Shown here in pieces: positions 42,347-50,468 of a stretch of 64,000 nucleotides of DNA. A program made the translations under genes and the position numbers. Position 1 is the stretch's first letter, and each line of letters begins with the position of its first letter. The notes beneath the pieces were generated by a model. The model saw nothing but the letters and a program-made list of their open reading frames with translations, did no database searches and was not told the DNA's origin. This DNA comes from Acinetobacter geminorum (lineage in GTDB: Bacteria > Pseudomonadota > Gammaproteobacteria > Pseudomonadales > Moraxellaceae). Location of the stretch: positions 1 through 64,000 of the forward strand of contig NZ_JABELE010000012.1 in NCBI RefSeq assembly GCF_013009345.1, read 5' to 3'.

Positions 42347-44209
42347 TTAACGGTCGAATTTACGACGCGGTTTGTCATCAAAGCTACGACGCGGACGATC
42401 TTCACCACCGAAGCTACGTTTTGGACGATCTTCGCCACCAAACGCTGGACGCTCACCACGTGGTTTATCATCAAAGCTACGACGCGGTTTATCGTTAAAG
42501 CCACCTTCGCGGCGTGGACGATCTGAGTTGAACTCACGACGTGGACGATCTTCGCCACCAAATGATGGACGTTCACCACGTGGTTTGTCATCAAAGCTAC
42601 GACGCGGACGATCTTCACCACCGAAAGTACGTTTTGGACGGTCACCAAAACCATTTTCACGACGTGGTTTGTAATCTACGCGGTTACCACGGTTGTCATC
42701 ATTTGAGTCAAAACGCGGTTTATCGTTGAAACCACCTTCGCGACGCGGACGATCTGAGTTGAACTCACGACGTGGACGATCTTCAAAACCACCTTCACGG
42801 CGTGGGCGATCTGAATTGAACTCGCGACGTGGACGATCTTCACCACCGAATGGACGTTCACCACGTGGTTTGTCATCAAAGCTACGACGTGGACGGTCAT
42901 CACGACCACCTTCACGGCGTTTGAAGTTGCTTTCGCCTTCAAAACGACGACCACCGCCAAAACCGCCACCACGACGACCATCACGACCACCGTTGCCGCC
43001 ACGACCACGACCACCGCCATCACGACCTGAACGAGCAGGAGGTGGAGATGGCTCTAAGCCTTCAATTTCAGAAACACTTAAACGTGCATCTAAATAGTCT
43101 TCAAGCGCACGGATTTTACCGCGTTCACGATAAGTCGCTAAAGTAATTGCTTGACCTGTACGACCAGCACGACCTGTACGACCAATACGGTGTACATAGT
43201 CTTCATGTTTCATTGGTAAACCGAAGTTAATTACGTGAGAAATTGTCGGTACATCAAGACCACGTGCAGCAACATCTGTCGCTACCAAGATTTTTGCACG
43301 GCCTTCACGAATACTACGTAAACGACGGTTACGAACTGTTTGTGGCATTGCACCGTGAAGTGCAACTACAGAATGACCTGCTTCTGCAAGTTCTTCAGCC
43401 AACATATCTGTATCTTCTTGAGTGCTCGCGAATACAACCGCTTGATCAAGAGTTTCATCAGCCAACCAGTGAGTCAGAAGTTTCTTCTTGTGTTCGAAAC
43501 CATCTGTCCAGTGTAAAGTTTGGGTGATGTCAGTGTTTGTACTGTGACCTGTTTCAATAGCAATACGCTCAGGTTCATTCATCATGCGCTCAGCAAGACG
43601 AATAATACGGTCAGCGAAAGTTGCAGAGAACATTAATGTTTGACGACGGTTACCAGCTAAATCGCTAATCGCTTCTAAATCTTCAGAGAAGCCGAGGTCT
43701 AACATACGGTCAGCTTCGTCAACGATTAAAGCTTCAACTTTATCTAACTTTAATTGACGACGGTTTACTAAATCTAATAAACGACCAGGAGTCGCAACAA
43801 TAACTTGCGCGCCTTTAAGTTGTTGGATTTGCTTACCAAAAGGCATACCACCCATGATTGCAGCAATACGAACACCTTTCATGTGACGTACGAAAGCAAT
43901 CGCATCTTGGCTAACTTGTTGAGCCAATTCACGTGTTGGGCATAAAACTAAAATGTTAGGTTGGGTCACAGCTTTCATACGTTCTTTGAACGGAACAAAA
44001 GTTTCTTGACCAGCTAAATTATGTAATGTCGGTAATAAAAATGCCGCAGTTTTACCAGAACCAGTCTGGCTAGATACTAGAAGGTCTTTTCCTTCTAAAG
44101 CTGCAGGAATAGATTGTTCTTGCACAGGAGTCGGGGTAGTAAAACCTAAACCTTCAAGCGCTTGTTGTAAGGTTTCATGCAAAGAAAATTCGGCAAAAGT
44201 TTTGCTCAT
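42347..44209 (-). CDS. DEAD-box RNA helicase with Arg-rich repeat tail
   Basis: I use the ATG at 44209 (MSKTFAEFSLH, 620 residues); the frame from 44278 adds leader sequence. Helicase motifs are complete: SQTGSGKT, PTRELAQQ, VATPGRLLD, VDEADRMLDLGF, MFSATF and HRIGRTGRAGR. The core is RhlE-like (about 1-385). Residues 395-620 are a low-complexity tail with RGRGGNGGRDGRRGG followed by repeats of FGGEDRPRRSFDDKPRGER and REFNSDRPRREGGF, which likely binds RNA non-specifically and may promote condensates. The ORF is preceded by a leader of about 260 nt with strong secondary structure. Confidence 0.93.
   Translation of the reverse strand: MSKTFAEFSLHETLQQALEGLGFTTPTPVQEQSIPAALEGKDLLVSSQTGSGKTAAFLLPTLHNLAGQETFVPFKERMKAVTQPNILVLCPTRELAQQVSQDAIAFVRHMKGVRIAAIMGGMPFGKQIQQLKGAQVIVATPGRLLDLVNRRQLKLDKVEALIVDEADRMLDLGFSEDLEAISDLAGNRRQTLMFSATFADRIIRLAERMMNEPERIAIETGHSTNTDITQTLHWTDGFEHKKKLLTHWLADETLDQAVVFASTQEDTDMLAEELAEAGHSVVALHGAMPQTVRNRRLRSIREGRAKILVATDVAARGLDVPTISHVINFGLPMKHEDYVHRIGRTGRAGRTGQAITLATYRERGKIRALEDYLDARLSVSEIEGLEPSPPPARSGRDGGGRGRGGNGGRDGRRGGGFGGGRRFEGESNFKRREGGRDDRPRRSFDDKPRGERPFGGEDRPRREFNSDRPRREGGFEDRPRREFNSDRPRREGGFNDKPRFDSNDDNRGNRVDYKPRRENGFGDRPKRTFGGEDRPRRSFDDKPRGERPSFGGEDRPRREFNSDRPRREGGFNDKPRRSFDDKPRGERPAFGGEDRPKRSFGGEDRPRRSFDDKPRRKFDR
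42360..42900 (-). repeat. Imperfect coding repeats in the helicase tail
   Basis: Units of about 39-60 bp encoding FGGEDRPRRSFDDKPRGERP and EFNSDRPRREGGF alternate several times, with near-identical DNA (for example ACGATCTTCGCCACCAAA-type blocks on the plus strand). The similarity of the copies makes length change by slippage or recombination likely between strains. Confidence 0.85.
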
Positions 44210-44288
44210 AGAGAGTTTCACCCTAGTGGGTGCTCCATTTTTAATAAATACAAAATAGACATCGGCACAAAGCGGCAAAGCAAAGTTA

Positions 44289-44307
44289 GCTGAAACGTTT
44301 TTTCAGC
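44289..44307 (-). other. Small hairpin in the helicase leader
   Basis: GCTGAAA pairs with TTTCAGC around loop CGTTT, 80 nt before the helicase start codon. No T run follows. Confidence 0.5.
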
Positions 44308-44338
44308 AGCAATCCGAGTAACGACGATGTGGACTAAA

Positions 44339-44420
44339 CGCACGCTTGATTACGGCCGAACCTGAAGAATCGCTGAGCGATCGGGGCGCAAGAAATGGTC
44401 CTCTCTATGGACAGCGTGCG
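44339..44420 (-). ncRNA. Branched structured leader RNA upstream of the DEAD-box gene
   Basis: An 8-bp closing helix, CGCACGCT (44339-44346) with AGCGTGCG (44413-44420), encloses two further helices. GTCC (44398-44401) with GGAC (44409-44412) is stacked directly on it, and ATCGC (44369-44373) with GCGAT (44377-44381) has a 3-nt loop. The arrangement is a multi-branch junction like that of many cis-regulatory RNAs. Helicase genes of this type are often cold-induced through long leaders; a link here is inference. I know of no named family that matches. Confidence 0.5.
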
Positions 44421-44479
44421 CTTACAATGAATAGAACAGAATGTTCAGGTAATGAACGGAAATTTAAGTGCGTGGGCGG

Positions 44480-44488
44480 ATTATAGCA
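44480..44488 (-). promoter_or_regulatory. Extended -10 promoter of the DEAD-box gene
   Basis: On the minus strand TGC-TATAAT (44488-44480) forms an extended -10 element, which explains the weak -35. Transcription would start near 44473, about 264 nt before the helicase ATG. The rest of the gap up to 44570 shows nothing else notable. Confidence 0.65.
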
Positions 44489-44570
44489 GAAAGAAATTAA
44501 AAGTCATGTGTTTTAATCAACTTTCTTCATATTTATTGAACTCAGTAATATTTACCCATGGCTTAAAAAA

Positions 44571-44598
44571 TAAAACCCTCTGATAATAGAGGGTTTTA
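44571..44598 (-). terminator. Terminator of suhB
   Basis: TAAAACCCTCT pairs with AGAGGGTTTTA around a 6-nt loop, 17 bp beyond the suhB stop, with T-rich flank on the minus strand. Confidence 0.88.
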
Positions 44599-44614
44599 TT
44601 TATAAATAATTAAA

Positions 44615-45445
44615 TTATTTTGCGGCTTGAGCCCAAGCTGGAACTACAGTTTGCATTAAAGGTTTTAGCATTTTGAGTGAACTTGCAAGTACTTGACCAT
44701 TTTCAAGAGATTCATTACCACCGCGTGCGTCAACCACTACACCGCCTGCTTCTTTAATAATAAGCTCACCAGCAGCGATATCCCATGGTTTTAAACCAAG
44801 TTCAAAGAAACCATCAAAACGACCAGCAGCAACATATGCTAAATCAAGGGCAGCTGAACCACCACGACGAATTTGTGCGCCTGCTTGAGTAACCGCTAAT
44901 AATGAAGCAAAGTGTTGTTCTGCATAAGATACGATCTCACCAGCACGTTTAGCGCGGTAAGGATGGCCTACTGCCAAGAATGTATTTTCTAAAGTATCTT
45001 TTACATTTACACGAATACGGCGTTGGTTCATGACAGCACCGCGACCGCGACTTGCAGAGAATAATTCGTCACGTACTGGGTCGTAGATTACGCCGTGTTG
45101 AGTGACACCTTTATGCTGAACTGCAATAGAGATACAGAAATGAGGGAAACCATTAATAAAGTTTTGCGTGCCATCAAGTGGGTCAATTACCCAGCACCAG
45201 TCTGCATCGTGGCCTTTGCCTTCTTGCAAACCGAACTCTTCACCTAAGAAACTATGGTTTTTATAACTTTTACGTAATGTATCAATCGTCAATTGTTCCA
45301 AATAACGATCTACACGTGTTACCGGGCCATCAATGCCTTTCTCTTCAACTTGCAAATCGAGTTTATGACGATTTTGATGCGCTTTTAAAAGCTCTTGACC
45401 AACTGTTTGAGCCGCACGCGCAGCCATAACCACCATAGGTTCCAT
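44615..45445 (-). CDS. suhB: Inositol monophosphatase family protein SuhB
   Basis: I use the ATG at 45445 (MEPMVVMAARAAQ, 276 residues), the usual family length. The metal-binding motifs are present: GEEFG (in SFLGEEFG), WVIDPLDGTQNFINGFP and the C-terminal KPWDIAAGELIIKEAGG. SuhB is a Mg2+-dependent phosphatase that in E. coli also binds RNA polymerase/NusA in rRNA antitermination complexes. The upstream frame extension (to 45496) contains two Cys but no family match. Confidence 0.93.
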   Translation of the reverse strand: MEPMVVMAARAAQTVGQELLKAHQNRHKLDLQVEEKGIDGPVTRVDRYLEQLTIDTLRKSYKNHSFLGEEFGLQEGKGHDADWCWVIDPLDGTQNFINGFPHFCISIAVQHKGVTQHGVIYDPVRDELFSASRGRGAVMNQRRIRVNVKDTLENTFLAVGHPYRAKRAGEIVSYAEQHFASLLAVTQAGAQIRRGGSAALDLAYVAAGRFDGFFELGLKPWDIAAGELIIKEAGGVVVDARGGNESLENGQVLASSLKMLKPLMQTVVPAWAQAAK

Positions 45446-45566
45446 TGAACACCCACTACAATACAAGTTTGAAGATTTTGACAAAGAATAATGCATAAAA
45501 GCGCATACATTTTAGCAAATGAATGCGCTTTAGGGGAAAAAATGTTTCAAAAATTTTATTAAAGGC

Positions 45567-47471
45567 TTAAACCACCTGATTTAGCTTAAGCCAAGCTCGT
45601 TCAATTGAGCTAAAAATACCTTTAGCATCTAGCCCACAATCTTGTAGCATTTGGCCATGTGACGCTTGCTGCAAGAACAAATCTGGCAGACCTAAATTAA
45701 TGATAGGTTTAACAATTTGTTCTTGTGCCATGAACTCATTTACTGCACTGCCTGCACCACCCATAATTGCGTGTTCTTCAACAGTTACAAATAATTGTGT
45801 ATGTTCAGCCAAATCACGAATAATTTTTTCATCAAGTGGTTTCACAAAACGCATATTTACAACACGCACACCAACATCATGTTTTTGTGAAAATTGCTCA
45901 GCAGCTTCTATGGCAACCATAACGCGACTACCAAACGCTAAAATCGTAATCTGCTCATCACAAGCAGGTTTAATTTCAGCAACGACTTCTGCCTTACCTA
46001 ATTCAATAGCAGTTAGCTCTTGCTGAATTTCAACGCCTACCCCAGCACCACGAGGGTAACGTACTGCTGCTGGCCCATTATAAGCATAGGCAGTATGCAA
46101 CATCTGGCGGCATTCATTTTCATCTTTTGGTGCCATGATGACCATGTTCGGAACTGTACGCATATATGCATAGTCATATGCACCAGCATGAGTTGGACCA
46201 TCTTCACCAACCAAACCAGCACGGTCAATGCCGAAAGTTACATCAAGATTTTGTAATGCAACATCATGAATAAGTTGATCGTAACCACGCTGCAAAAATG
46301 TTGAATAGATTGCAACAACAGGTTTTAACCCTTCACACGCCATTCCCGCTGCAAGTGTTACTGCATGCTGTTCGGCAATTGCAACATCGAAGAAGCGCTT
46401 TGGAAATTCTTTAGCAAACTTAACCATGCCCGAGCCTTCACACATGGCTGGGGTAATCGCTAATAAACGTTCATCTTGTGCAGCTTCGTCACACAACCAT
46501 TGACCAAATACATCAGAATATTTTGGTGGCGTTTTACCAGAAAAAGCCGCATTAATTTTGCCAATTGCATGGTAGGTAATTGGATCAGCTTCTGCCGGAG
46601 TAAAGCCTTTACCTTTTTTAGTATAAACGTGGACTAAGCGTGGACCTTTACGTTTTTTCAAAGCATTAAATACTTGAACGAGTTGATTTACATCATGCCC
46701 ATCGAAAGGACCGAAGTAATCAAAACCAATCGCTTTAAATAAATTATCGGCCGCATCTGTTGCCGATTGATGTAAACGAGAGTTGTACGTCCATTTCGGA
46801 TGTGGCTGTACATACGCCTCGCCATGTTCATCGACATTAACTAAATGGCCTTTTTCCCAAATTGCAGCTAAATGCTTAGCAAAACCACCGGTACTGCAAG
46901 AAATCGACATGTCATTATCATTAAGTACAACAATTAAATCAGCGTCATGTGCGACAGCATCGTTCATGGCTTCAAATGCCATACCTGCTGTCATTGCGCC
47001 ATCACCCACAATACAAACCACTTCACATGGGTCATTTTGATAGCGACGTGCTAAAGACATTCCCAAACCTGCCGAAATTGCAGTTGATGAATGCCCTACG
47101 CCGAATGTATCAAAAACTGATTCTTCTCTAGCTGGAAATGCTGCTAAACCGTTCTTAGCACGGATTGTTGTCATTTTCTCACGGCGACCAGTCAAGACTT
47201 TATGGGGGTACGCCTGATGACCTACATCCCAAACTAATCGGTCATTTGGAGTATTAAAGCAATAATGCAGCGCAACCGTCAGCTCAACCACGCCGAGGTT
47301 AGCACCGAAATGGCCACCACTCTGGCCTGCTGCATATAAAATATATTGACGCAACTCATCAGCCACTTGAACCAATTGGCTATGCTCGAGCTGACGTAAT
47401 TGTTGAGGATGATCAATTGCATCTAACAATGGCGTAACAGGGCGTTGAGTTGGAATTTCGGTATACAACAT
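45567..47471 (-). CDS. dxs: 1-deoxy-D-xylulose-5-phosphate synthase
   Basis: I use the ATG at 47471 (MLYTEIPTQRP, 634 residues); a TTG 9 bp upstream is too close to the Shine-Dalgarno. This thiamine-diphosphate enzyme makes DXP from pyruvate and glyceraldehyde-3-phosphate, the first step of the MEP isoprenoid pathway, and also feeds thiamine and pyridoxal synthesis. Visible motifs are VGHSSTAISAGLGM, the ThDP-binding GDGAMTAGMAFEAMND and the acceptor-domain DRAGLVGEDGPTHAG. It is divergent from ribA. Confidence 0.97.
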   Translation of the reverse strand: MLYTEIPTQRPVTPLLDAIDHPQQLRQLEHSQLVQVADELRQYILYAAGQSGGHFGANLGVVELTVALHYCFNTPNDRLVWDVGHQAYPHKVLTGRREKMTTIRAKNGLAAFPAREESVFDTFGVGHSSTAISAGLGMSLARRYQNDPCEVVCIVGDGAMTAGMAFEAMNDAVAHDADLIVVLNDNDMSISCSTGGFAKHLAAIWEKGHLVNVDEHGEAYVQPHPKWTYNSRLHQSATDAADNLFKAIGFDYFGPFDGHDVNQLVQVFNALKKRKGPRLVHVYTKKGKGFTPAEADPITYHAIGKINAAFSGKTPPKYSDVFGQWLCDEAAQDERLLAITPAMCEGSGMVKFAKEFPKRFFDVAIAEQHAVTLAAGMACEGLKPVVAIYSTFLQRGYDQLIHDVALQNLDVTFGIDRAGLVGEDGPTHAGAYDYAYMRTVPNMVIMAPKDENECRQMLHTAYAYNGPAAVRYPRGAGVGVEIQQELTAIELGKAEVVAEIKPACDEQITILAFGSRVMVAIEAAEQFSQKHDVGVRVVNMRFVKPLDEKIIRDLAEHTQLFVTVEEHAIMGGAGSAVNEFMAQEQIVKPIINLGLPDLFLQQASHGQMLQDCGLDAKGIFSSIERAWLKLNQVV

Positions 47472-47617
47472 ATGTGGCAAAGCCTTTATAAGCCTGGCAA
47501 ATCCTAAGCTGGGTCAAAATGGGTCGATCATACAATCGAATGAAGTCACCTTCAATCAGCCACATTTGCGAACGAGGTCATGCAAAGCAGTCTCTCATAC
47601 AGTATGGGTATGGTTGG

Positions 47618-47638
47618 CAGATTATCCTGAATAATCTG
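47618..47638. promoter_or_regulatory. 21-bp palindrome in the dxs-ribA divergent region
   Basis: CAGATTAT (47618-47625) and ATAATCTG (47631-47638) are perfect inverted repeats with a 5-bp centre (CCTGA). They lie midway between the two divergent genes. A ribA promoter candidate (TATACT at 47735-47740) and a short leader hairpin (AACCG-TTTT-CGGTT, 47744-47757) follow. I see nothing else in this 303-bp gap. Confidence 0.4.
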
Positions 47639-47774
47639 ACTATTTATCAACTATTATCGTCTTCTTTATACAAAAAAGAAAACCTTAGTGTTCAAAATGA
47701 TTATGACAATTCGACCAATCTCCCAGCATTACGCTATACTTTAAACCGTTTTCGGTTAAAAGATGAGTTAATCT

Positions 47775-48377
47775 GTGCCTATAGAGTTCATTGCAACATC
47801 AAAACTCCCGACTGCTTTTGGTGAATTCAATATTTCTGTGTTTCAAGATCCAGTATCAGGTGAAGAACATGTGGCACTGTCTAAAGGGTTAGAAAATCCA
47901 CCCACAGGCCCTGTTTTAGTACGTGTTCATTCAGAATGCTTAACAGGTGATGCTTTTGCGTCATTAAAATGTGACTGCGGCCCTCAATTACAGGCAACTC
48001 AAAAGCTCATTAACGAAGCAGGTCAAGGCGTTATTTTATATTTACGCCAAGAAGGCCGTGGTATTGGGCTTACGAATAAAATTCGTGCGTATGCCTTACA
48101 AGATCAAGGTCATGACACGGTAGATGCAAATTTACTTTTAAATTTGCCAGCTGATGCGCGCCGTTATGACATGTGTAGCATTATGCTCGATCACTTAAAA
48201 GTAAAAGAAGTTAAGTTAATTACTAACAATCCTTTGAAAATTCAGGCACTCAAGGATCAAGGTATTAATGTGGTTGGTCGTGTTCCTTTAACGGTTGGAC
48301 GTAATCCTTTTAATGAACAATATTTAAAAACTAAACGTGAACGCATGGATCACCTTTATCAAAAAGATGATTTCTAA
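47775..48377 (+). CDS. ribA: GTP cyclohydrolase II
   Basis: The 200-residue protein starts at a GTG (MPIEFIATSKLPT). It has the zinc-binding Cys set in ECLTGDAFASLKCDCGPQLQ (C-x10-C-x-C) and the catalytic RQEGRGIGLTNK. It opens the GTP imidazole ring to begin riboflavin synthesis. It is the stand-alone type without a RibB domain. No FMN-riboswitch-like structure is evident upstream. A terminator follows. Confidence 0.95.
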   Translation: MPIEFIATSKLPTAFGEFNISVFQDPVSGEEHVALSKGLENPPTGPVLVRVHSECLTGDAFASLKCDCGPQLQATQKLINEAGQGVILYLRQEGRGIGLTNKIRAYALQDQGHDTVDANLLLNLPADARRYDMCSIMLDHLKVKEVKLITNNPLKIQALKDQGINVVGRVPLTVGRNPFNEQYLKTKRERMDHLYQKDDF

Positions 48378-48406
48378 AACAAAATTATAAACTTAAAAAT
48401 AATTGG

Positions 48407-48447
48407 AAGGGATTTTTAAGACATTTCTTAAAAATCCCTTACTTTTT
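48407..48447 (+). terminator. Terminator of ribA
   Basis: A perfect 15-bp stem, AAGGGATTTTTAAGA with TCTTAAAAATCCCTT and loop CATT, ends in a T run. Confidence 0.93.
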
Positions 48448-48505
48448 TTATGGTTTTGTGTTTTGATGTATCTATCTCCTATCTCAATCATCTTTGAGGG
48501 TCACT

Positions 48506-49456
48506 ATGCAACATCCGACTTCAACAGATATTCAACGTGTCCGCGAATTTCTCCTCGATTTACAAGCCCGTATTTGTGCTGGTTTAGAACAACAAGAAAA
48601 AGCTGGCGGTGGTACGGGTGAATTCATTATTGATGATTGGGAACGTCCAGAAGGTGGTGGTGGTCGTTCACGAGTTTTACAAAATGGCACCGTGATTGAA
48701 AAAGGTGGTGTGATGTTTTCTCACATCAACATTAGTAAACTGCCCGCTTCTGCCACAGAAAGACATCCTCAAATTGCTGGTGCTAAAGCACAAGCGCTTG
48801 GTGTGTCATTAGTCATTCACCCTAAAAACCCAAACATTCCAACCTCCCATGCCAATGTACGTTTATTCGTTGCAGAGCCTGAAGGACAAGATCCAATTTG
48901 GTGGTTTGGCGGTGGTTTTGACTTAACACCGTTCTATCCAGATGGACAGGATGTTATCGACTGGCATCAAGCCGCATATGACCTATGCCAGCCTTTTGGT
49001 GACAATGTCTACGCTGAACATAAAAAATGGTGTGATGACTATTTCTATCTAAAACATCGAGATGAACAGCGTGGTGTCGGTGGTTTATTCTTTGATGATT
49101 TAAATTGCTGGGATTTCGAAACCTGCTTTAAATATATCCAAGCTGTAGGCAATGGTTATTTAAATGCCATTCTGCCAATTTTTGAAAAACATCGTGAACA
49201 GCCTTATACCGAAGCTCAACGAGAGTTCCAGCTTTACCGTCGTGGTCGTTATGTCGAATATAATTTAGTCTATGACCGCGGAACATTGTTTGGCTTACAA
49301 ACAGGTGGACGTATCGAGTCTATTTTAGTCAGCCTGCCTAATCTTGCAGCTTGGTCGTATCGTCCAGAATGGGATGAAGACTCACCAGAGAAACGTTTAA
49401 CCGACTATTACTTAAAACCTCGTGACTGGTTAAACCTAAAAGAAAAAGTCGCTTAA
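48506..49456 (+). CDS. hemF: Oxygen-dependent coproporphyrinogen III oxidase
   Basis: I use the ATG at 48506 (MQHPTSTDIQRVRE, 316 residues), with GAGGG 5-6 nt upstream; the frame from 48494 would start inside the Shine-Dalgarno. Conserved segments are GGGRSRVLQNG, WWFGGGFDLTPFYP, HKKWCDDYFYLKHRDE and the C-terminal ESILVSLP. It decarboxylates coproporphyrinogen III to protoporphyrinogen IX using O2. Confidence 0.96.
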   Translation: MQHPTSTDIQRVREFLLDLQARICAGLEQQEKAGGGTGEFIIDDWERPEGGGGRSRVLQNGTVIEKGGVMFSHINISKLPASATERHPQIAGAKAQALGVSLVIHPKNPNIPTSHANVRLFVAEPEGQDPIWWFGGGFDLTPFYPDGQDVIDWHQAAYDLCQPFGDNVYAEHKKWCDDYFYLKHRDEQRGVGGLFFDDLNCWDFETCFKYIQAVGNGYLNAILPIFEKHREQPYTEAQREFQLYRRGRYVEYNLVYDRGTLFGLQTGGRIESILVSLPNLAAWSYRPEWDEDSPEKRLTDYYLKPRDWLNLKEKVA

Positions 49457-49469
49457 TTTTTTGCTTTTC

Positions 49470-49510
49470 GGAGATTCTTTGGCTTCCACCCTAAAGAATC
49501 TCCTTTTTTA
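49470..49510 (+). terminator. Terminator of hemF
   Basis: GGAGATTCTTT (49470-49480) pairs with AAAGAATCTCC (49493-49503), followed by seven T. Confidence 0.93.
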
Positions 49511-49635
49511 TTTTCAATTTTCTGAATTTCATTCAAATATTTTTTCTTATTAAAATTTGGCTTATAGTGAGGCCTGCTGAAAATTCAGTACAGACTTTAT
49601 CTGCCTCATGCCATTTTAAAATTTTGGATATAAGA

Positions 49636-50424
49636 ATGACCAAACAGTTTGCAGTAATTGGCAACCCCATCGAACAATCACGCTCTCCTGAATTGCATCA
49701 TGCTTTCGCTCAAAAAACAGGTGTTGACCTAGACTACCAAAAACGTCTCGCGCCTCTTGATGGTTTTGAGCCGAGTATGCGTAGTTTCTTTGAAAATGGC
49801 GGAAGTGGTATGAATGTTACCGTGCCGTTTAAAGAACAGGCGTTTGCTTTGTGTGATGTGCTGACTGAACGTGCTCAAATTGCCAAAGCTGTAAATACAC
49901 TTTGGATGAAAGATGGCAAATTACATGGTGACAATACAGATGGCCAAGGCTTAGTTGCCGCAATTCAAGCTTTAGATTGGAACCTAGAAAATACAACTAT
50001 TTTAATTTTAGGAGCTGGTGGTGCAACTCGTGGCGTTATTTATCCACTAGTACAGGCTGGTGCCAAAAAGATTGTGATTGCAAACCGAACTTTCGCTCGT
50101 GCAGAGCAACTTGTAGATGACTTAAAAGCAGCAGTCCCGCAAGCTCAATTACAAGCAATTTCTCTAACTGAGCTAGAAGGGAAATTTGATATTGTAATTA
50201 ATGCAACTTCTGCAAGCCTGTCTGGTGATGCATTACAACTACCAGAAAATTTAGAGTTCAAATATGCCTATGAGATGGCCTATGGCAAGCCATCTAGCTT
50301 TCTTGATCAAGCCAAACAGCGCAATGTACCTTATGCGGAAGGTTTTGGCATGCTCGTTGGTCAGGCCATTGAAGCTTTCTATATTTGGAATGGCGTAAAG
50401 CCAGAATTAAAAGATTTTCTATAA
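49636..50424 (+). CDS. aroE: Shikimate dehydrogenase
   Basis: I use the ATG at 49636 (MTKQFAVIGNPIEQSRSPEL, 262 residues), since the longer frame adds an unrelated leader. The shikimate-binding SRSPELHHAF, catalytic Lys in NVTVPFKEQ, Asp in DNTDGQG and the NADP-binding GAGGATRGV are all present. It reduces 3-dehydroshikimate in aromatic amino acid synthesis. The gene pair hemF-aroE is common in gammaproteobacteria, although a terminator separates them here. Confidence 0.96.
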   Translation: MTKQFAVIGNPIEQSRSPELHHAFAQKTGVDLDYQKRLAPLDGFEPSMRSFFENGGSGMNVTVPFKEQAFALCDVLTERAQIAKAVNTLWMKDGKLHGDNTDGQGLVAAIQALDWNLENTTILILGAGGATRGVIYPLVQAGAKKIVIANRTFARAEQLVDDLKAAVPQAQLQAISLTELEGKFDIVINATSASLSGDALQLPENLEFKYAYEMAYGKPSSFLDQAKQRNVPYAEGFGMLVGQAIEAFYIWNGVKPELKDFL

Positions 50425-50428
50425 GTCA

Positions 50429-50458
50429 AAAAAGAACCTACTTAAGTAGGTTCTTTTT
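50429..50458. terminator. Bidirectional terminator
   Basis: AAAAAGAACCTAC / GTAGGTTCTTTTT with loop TTAA is a perfect stem between aroE and the convergent lipoprotein gene. Confidence 0.94.
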
Positions 50459-50468
50459 ATCTCAGCTA

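Noticed and set aside
42372..42674. Plus-strand 100-codon ORF rich in Arg/Ser/Pro opposite the helicase tail
   Set aside because: It is the antisense of the repetitive helicase tail; it has no ribosome-binding site and its composition is explained by the repeats. The same holds for the frames at 42340-42660, 42676-43023 and 42693-43097.
47640..47774. FMN riboswitch upstream of ribA
   Set aside because: Only a short AACCG-TTTT-CGGTT hairpin is present and the predicted leader is about 30 nt, too short for the known element.
47519..47824. Plus-strand 101-codon ORF between dxs and ribA
   Set aside because: It overlaps the ribA start in another frame, lacks a Shine-Dalgarno and shows no domain-like pattern. 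The palindrome at 47618-47638 lies inside it, which fits regulatory DNA better.
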